Of a stretch of DNA of 64,000 nt, positions 59,391-64,000 are shown in pieces. A program made the position numbers and the translations under genes. The notes beneath the pieces were generated by a model. It saw only the letters and a list, made by a program, of their open reading frames with translations. It made no database searches and was not told where the DNA came from. Origin of the DNA: Tolypeutes matacus (Eukaryota; Chordata; Mammalia; Cingulata; Chlamyphoridae); the NCBI GenBank assembly GCA_026826555.1, contig JAKSZT010054458.1:2477358-2541357 (forward strand). The letters run 5' to 3'. How positions within the stretch are numbered: position 1 is the stretch's first letter; every line of letters begins with the position of its first letter.

Positions 59391-60201
59391 AGGATTGGTG
59401 TGGGAAGAATTTTACACCATCCAATCTTCCTTGCCATTGCACACTCCCAAACTTCTCCTGGTACCTCCATTCCAGAACACTGAATTCCTCACTTTATTTT
59501 GCAAAGAAATTGTTCTCTCTACCCTTTACTTTATCATAAGTCCACTTTTATATGTACAATGACTTATTATATCAAATATTCTAGGCTTTGTTAATCCTGA
59601 AACAATATTCTATGATTCACACCCAGTAGGCAGAGAGAAACTGACAGAAGCTATTAATTTTCCATTTTTATTTTCCTATCCACTTGTCCTATGAGTAATG
59701 GAAAAATGGGGAAAGGGCCAGGTTCAGATAATACACTCTTCTAGGACTGGATTAAGAAATCAGATACAAGTGAATCCAAGATTTTATCCAGCATCAATCT
59801 TTACTAATACTTTCAAGGATAAAGTCAAGAACTTTTAATGGAGAAAAAAGGGATATGGGGCATTGACAGTGCTTCCCAAGTACTTTCTACTCACACCAAA
59901 CAGGTATCTTTGTCCCAGAATTAATAGAGGAGTTTTTATATAAGGCTTTATGGAAGTGGAGGGTTCAAATTATGGAACATTTCCATTTTGTACCTCCAGA
60001 GACTTGTGTAGCTTACATAATATTCTCCATGAAGCCAGGTCTCAAAATCATAAATCTTGAGTTTAATTTCTAAAAGTGACCCTCAACCAACAACATTTTG
60101 CAAATGGCATTCTATATAAAATAACTTTCCCTTCTAGAAAATATAATTTTTCTATTTACCTGGAGATCCAATTGACAAGAAGATTAAACAAGATCAAATC
60201 C
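59391..60201. other. No feature recognised
   Basis: AT-rich interval with no confident repeat. The 60-residue frame at 60076-60258 has no recognisable content and ends in the LTR. Confidence 0.4.
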
Positions 60202-60659
60202 TGTTTTAGTTGGCTAAAGCTGCTCAAAGCAGATAACATAAAATGGGTTGGCTTTTAAAGTGGGAATTTATTAACTTACAAGGTTACAGTTTCAAGACTG
60301 AGAAAAATGTACAAATCAAGGCATCATCAGGAGATGGTTTCTCCCTGAAGATTGGCTGCCAGTGATCCTGGACTCCTCTGTCACATGGCAAGGCACATGG
60401 TGGCATCTGCTGGTCTGCCCCTTCTCTACTGGGTTTCATTGCATTGTGCTCCTTGCTTCTGTGGATTTCTCTCTCTTTGCCTGGATTCCATTTTCTTATA
60501 AAGTAAGAGGGTTAAGACTCACCCTAAATGAGATAGGCCACATCTTAACTTAAGATTCTACTCACCAAAACATACTACTTACAATGGGGCCACATCATAG
60601 GAATGGATTAACTTTAAGAACATACTTTTTTGGGCTACGTAGGGATTCAAACCATCACA
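60202..60659 (-). mobile_element. Solo LTR, xenarthran-type family A
   Basis: Plus strand starts tgttttagttggctaaagct and ends ggattcaaaccatcaca, as in the other copies in this orientation (8547-9177, 39429-39879). Its inner order is shared (aaaatgggttggcttttaaa, aaatcaaggcatcatcagga, ctgtcacatggcaaggcac). Flanks aatcc and catac do not match, so no duplication is visible. Confidence 0.8.
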
Positions 60660-60844
60660 CATACCTCCTTTCTTTCACTGAGAGAAAGAAAGTCATTCTT
60701 TTAAATTGAATGACTTGATCATAAGCCAGATGCTCTAATGCTTTTCTCTCTTTCTCTCTCTCTCAAAAAATGCAAACATTTATTTTCAAATATGTTTGTG
60801 TAATTCACTTAAGTTTCTATGGCATGCTTTAGTGTCCATTGGCT

Positions 60845-61440
60845 CACTCTTTTTTTAATTATTATTTTTTTTAATTTTTAAAGAACCTTTAGATTATATA
60901 AATGAGACATCAGAAATATAGGGGATTTCCATATGCTCCACCCTCTCCCTTCCCATATTTTCCCACATTAACAACATCTTTCATTAGTGTGGTACATTTG
61001 TTACAATTGATGAACACATATTGAAGTATTGGTACTAACTGTGAACTATATTTACATTATAGTTTACACTTTGTCTCTCACAATTTTATAGGTTATGACA
61101 AAATGTATAATGGCCTGTATCATTGCAATGTCATTCAGGAAAAATGCCTCCATATTATACTTATTCTTCCTTCTCCTTCCCCTCAGAACCTCTGGTGACC
61201 ACTACCTTTATATCATTGATAAAAAGTTCTTCCATTGCTAGAATAATAATTTCTATAATAGAACAATAATAAGTCTACTTTAGTCCATTGTTCATTCCCC
61301 AATCTTGAGAATTTTGGGATGATGATGCCCACTCTGTTTCTACTTGAAAGGGGGCTTAGATCCTGTGGTTCAAATAGATGGAGCTAACTTACTTGCAGTT
61401 GACACACCCAGCATCTGTGTTTAAAAGATATGGCAGGTAT
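60845..61440 (-). mobile_element. L1 3'-UTR end, xenarthran type
   Basis: A T-rich start (the A tail on the minus strand), then aatgagacatcagaaatata, catctttcattagtgtggta, ttgttacaattgatgaacac, catcattgcaatgtcatt-like and aatcttgagaattttgggat. It shares this order with the 31110-31650 block of the rearranged L1 and, in the opposite orientation, with 23956-24210. Confidence 0.7.
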
Positions 61441-62439
61441 AATTGTTTCCACATTACAAATGAAAAACTGTTTTTGATTTTATGGATTTCATTACACTCT
61501 TAAACCTACAGCAACTTAACAGACAGTCATTCAAGAAGCATCATACCAAGCATTGTCCTGGATCCTGGGAATTCAAGGAAGGCTGAAATTCAACTGATAT
61601 GTCTCAATACTCTAGTATCATTTATTAAGATATTAAAATATTTTCATATGATTTTTCTGCTCTTTCCCTTTGTCAACTGCTCTCTAGGTGTCTTTCCAGA
61701 CCCACCTGTAGTATGATAGAACAACTAAAGGTGTAAACCTGAACCAGGTGGCATCCATGATCCAGCTTCAGCTCTAAATTTAGATCCTTTCTATTTAGAA
61801 GCCATTAGTAGGAGTTTCACAAATCTTGCCTCCCAGCCACCTTTACTGGGTAATACTCCACTTTACAGGCCTAAACTGTGCCCTTCTTATGGACATTACC
61901 CCACAAAAGGCATTATTTAGGAACCATTTTCCCAGATGACAACACTATTAGCTGTGCTGGAATCCAAGGGGACTAAAGTTTCATGGTGACCTGGCTTCTG
62001 CTACTTTGTCTACTTCCTATTCACTAAGGGGTTTTTCCATTCCCACTCTTTATCTTTGAGCTGCACTAATGTGACCACTCATGGTATCTGTAGCTTTCTC
62101 AGGACTTAGAGTCTGAGATCCAGGGAAAGTACTGAAGAGAAGGTAGTCAGGCATCAACTGAGATACCACTGTCATAGTGATCTTGGCTATGCAATTATGG
62201 CTTAACAATACTGTGACAAGATTTGGAAAGAGTGAAGGGGTCTTGATGAGTGATTAAGGACCTGGTACTCTTTATACCATCCACTTGAAATTTACCTCCA
62301 CTTATTGGAAGGAGATCATTAAAATGAATCTAATTTCTACTAGTCATTTCATTAACAATATTCATTTTCTTAATTAAAAAGTGAGCTAATGAATACTATA
62401 TAGCCTTTAGTCTGAGACAGGGCTTGTTCTAACTATATT
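61441..62439. other. No confident feature
   Basis: A fragment near 61520-61600 (cattcaagaagcatcatacc) may be an L2 end. The part at about 61690-62200 has moderate complexity and no recognised relation. No open frame of note. Confidence 0.35.
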
Positions 62440-62565
62440 TTAACTAATTCAGGTACAAGATTAAAATCATCTTTATTTTTCAGATGAGGAAACTAAGGCA
62501 CTGAGATATTATCTAAATTTAAATGGCATAGCAATGATTTAATCACAGATCAAATTCTACATTGC
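62440..62565 (-). mobile_element. MIR SINE fragment
   Basis: Plus strand gives gatgaggaaactaaggcact, gagatattatctaaatttaa and tggcatagcaatgatttaat, the reverse complement of the MIR core. Confidence 0.7.
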
Positions 62566-62769
62566 TAAAAATAACCTTATGCCACTTCTCTGCAATATAC
62601 CTCTTCTTATCTGGCCTAATAAAATTGTTTTGCCTTAATAAAATATGACATTTCAATGAACAATTTTGAAACTTGCTTCATATAACATTCTATATTTTCC
62701 CCAATTATTCATTCCTTCTTCTTATAGAATTAAACAGCTTTGCCTTTTGATATTTCAATATCAAAAGTT

Positions 62770-63110
62770 TTTTAGTATCTACCAGCAGAGAGGGTGGAGC
62801 ATATTGCTCTACTCCATTAATGTAAAACTTGGCCATATGACTTGTGTTGGCCAAAGAAATACAGGTGGCAATGGCAGTGCTCTGGTTCCAATAGAGACCT
62901 TGAAAGGCATTGGGTATTTCCAATTGTCACGCTTTTATATTTCTTGGAAAACTACTGGTTCCAGATGTTGGATACCTGTAGCTGATCTGAACCCAACCCT
63001 TAGCTTAGAGTCAAGCCAAGACAAAATGTAGTCTACAAGAAAGGCCCTTGGGCGAGTCTACCTTAGATTAGCCAAGATCCTAGTGGATCTACAGATCCAG
63101 AAGGAAAAGA
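62770..63110 (+). mobile_element. Old MaLR-like LTR remnant
   Basis: Landmarks atgacttgtgttggccaaag and aatacaggtggcaatggcag followed by gagaccttgaaaggcattgg are similar to MLT1-type LTRs. The frame at 62666-63031 runs through it. It is heavily diverged and the assignment is tentative. Confidence 0.45.
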
Positions 63111-64000
63111 ATAAATGCTTATTATTACAAAACAATGAGCCTTTGGGTCCTTTGTTTTGTAACCTTATATTATTGCGACAGTACCTGGCAAATATATTCA
63201 ATAAGAGATACTTTGAATATAATAAAATACCAGCCATAATTATAAGGGCTATACAAGGCTTTAAGGTAATTGCTATTTATTCCACAAAAAGGGAGTTATG
63301 AGTTATATTGTCAATATTAAGAGAAATTTAGACTAGAAGTTATCTAATAGTTATCAATTTAATGAGGAAATTGGAAAGTTTGATGTTTTTCTTTATGTCA
63401 GATCATGACTCTGACAGTTATGTCAAACAAATCTGGTACCAACAATTTCTAAAAATCAACAAATGTTCTGTAAATCATTAGAATAATTTAATGAAAAATC
63501 AGCACTATAATTTATCACTGAGAGTGTTTGATAATGTAGTATAAATTTATTTAGAAAATAAAAGAGAATATATATTTGAGTTTTTAATTTATATGCCAAT
63601 TTATATGACCATACTTATAGTTAAATATTTTGAATATTGTTCTGGAATACAAATAAAAATGGGAAAAAGCCTTCTCCTTTGGGGAGAGAAGACAGGTATT
63701 TAAGAATAAATCACATGAAACAAGGTACAAACAATAATAGTGACAGTGAAAGATATTACATGACACTAACTCATAACATATACCAAAGTTCTGAACTGAA
63801 CTGTCTTATCTTAGAAACTGTCTTATTTCAACAATTTTATTCTGTTGATGTAAGGATGACATTTTTGAATCGAGGGGAAATTTGTGAACAGATGGCTGAA
63901 ATTTTCCATGTGCCCTGTCTAATTCACATTTTCATGTTCCTGCAATTTCTGTGGAATCTGAAGTTTATACAATTTGAGGGAATTCTGCTTATGCAAAAGG
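63111..64000. other. No feature recognised
   Basis: AT-rich right edge with only short frames (63083-63301 on plus, 63584-63766 on minus) and no recognisable repeat. Confidence 0.4.

Noticed and set aside
1..64000. CRISPR arrays, operons and prophage-type systems
   Set aside because: The sequence is plainly vertebrate nuclear DNA. No spaced direct-repeat array exists, and the repeats present are interspersed or simple.

Overview
This window looks like nuclear DNA of a placental mammal, most likely a xenarthran and probably an armadillo (Dasypus). It is AT-rich, has no multi-exon gene I can recognise, and is dense in MIR, L2, L1 and ERVL/MaLR repeats. The lineage clue is three tRNA-derived SINEs of the armadillo DAS type (16568-16744, 46781-46870, 59202-59377). 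Assignment to Dasypus is inference from those SINEs and from several LTR and L1 3'-end types that I associate with Xenarthra. No functional protein-coding gene, structural RNA gene or CRISPR array is supported.

Layout. 0.6-5 kb: an LTR with TATA box and poly(A) signal, then a 5'-truncated L1. 7.5-14.8 kb: L2 pieces, an LTR with a perfect 5-bp target duplication, an ERVL-type solo LTR, a hAT element with an 8-bp target duplication, a MaLR remnant and an L2 ORF fragment. 16-25 kb: SINE, old L1 3' ends, two more LTRs of one family (one inside a MIR, one inside an old L1), an L1, and a second ERVL-type solo LTR. 25-36 kb: MIR, L2, a putative further LTR, an L1 3' UTR, and a 4.7-kb rearranged minus-strand L1. 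38.7-45.1 kb: a two-LTR ERVL-type provirus on the minus strand with gag, protease, RT, integrase and dUTPase remnants and a younger LTR nested in it. 46.8-52.6 kb: SINE, several L2 pieces, a 180-bp polypyrimidine tract and an MLT1 LTR. 53.4-55.3 kb: a processed pseudogene of RRP15. 58-63 kb: MLT1-like LTRs, a rearranged SINE, another LTR, an L1 3' end and a MIR.

The window reads as a gene-poor interval built up by successive insertions, with nesting that gives relative ages: L2 and MIR oldest, then L1M, ERVL and MaLR, then the xenarthran LTR family and DAS SINEs. The observations most worth a second look are two independent fold-back rearrangements (in a SINE and in an L1 ORF1), a 75-bp direct repeat at about 96% identity in old sequence, the rearranged L1, and the ERVL provirus. 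I found no evidence of a new biological system. Repeat family names are from memory of consensus sequences and boundaries without a stated target duplication are approximate.
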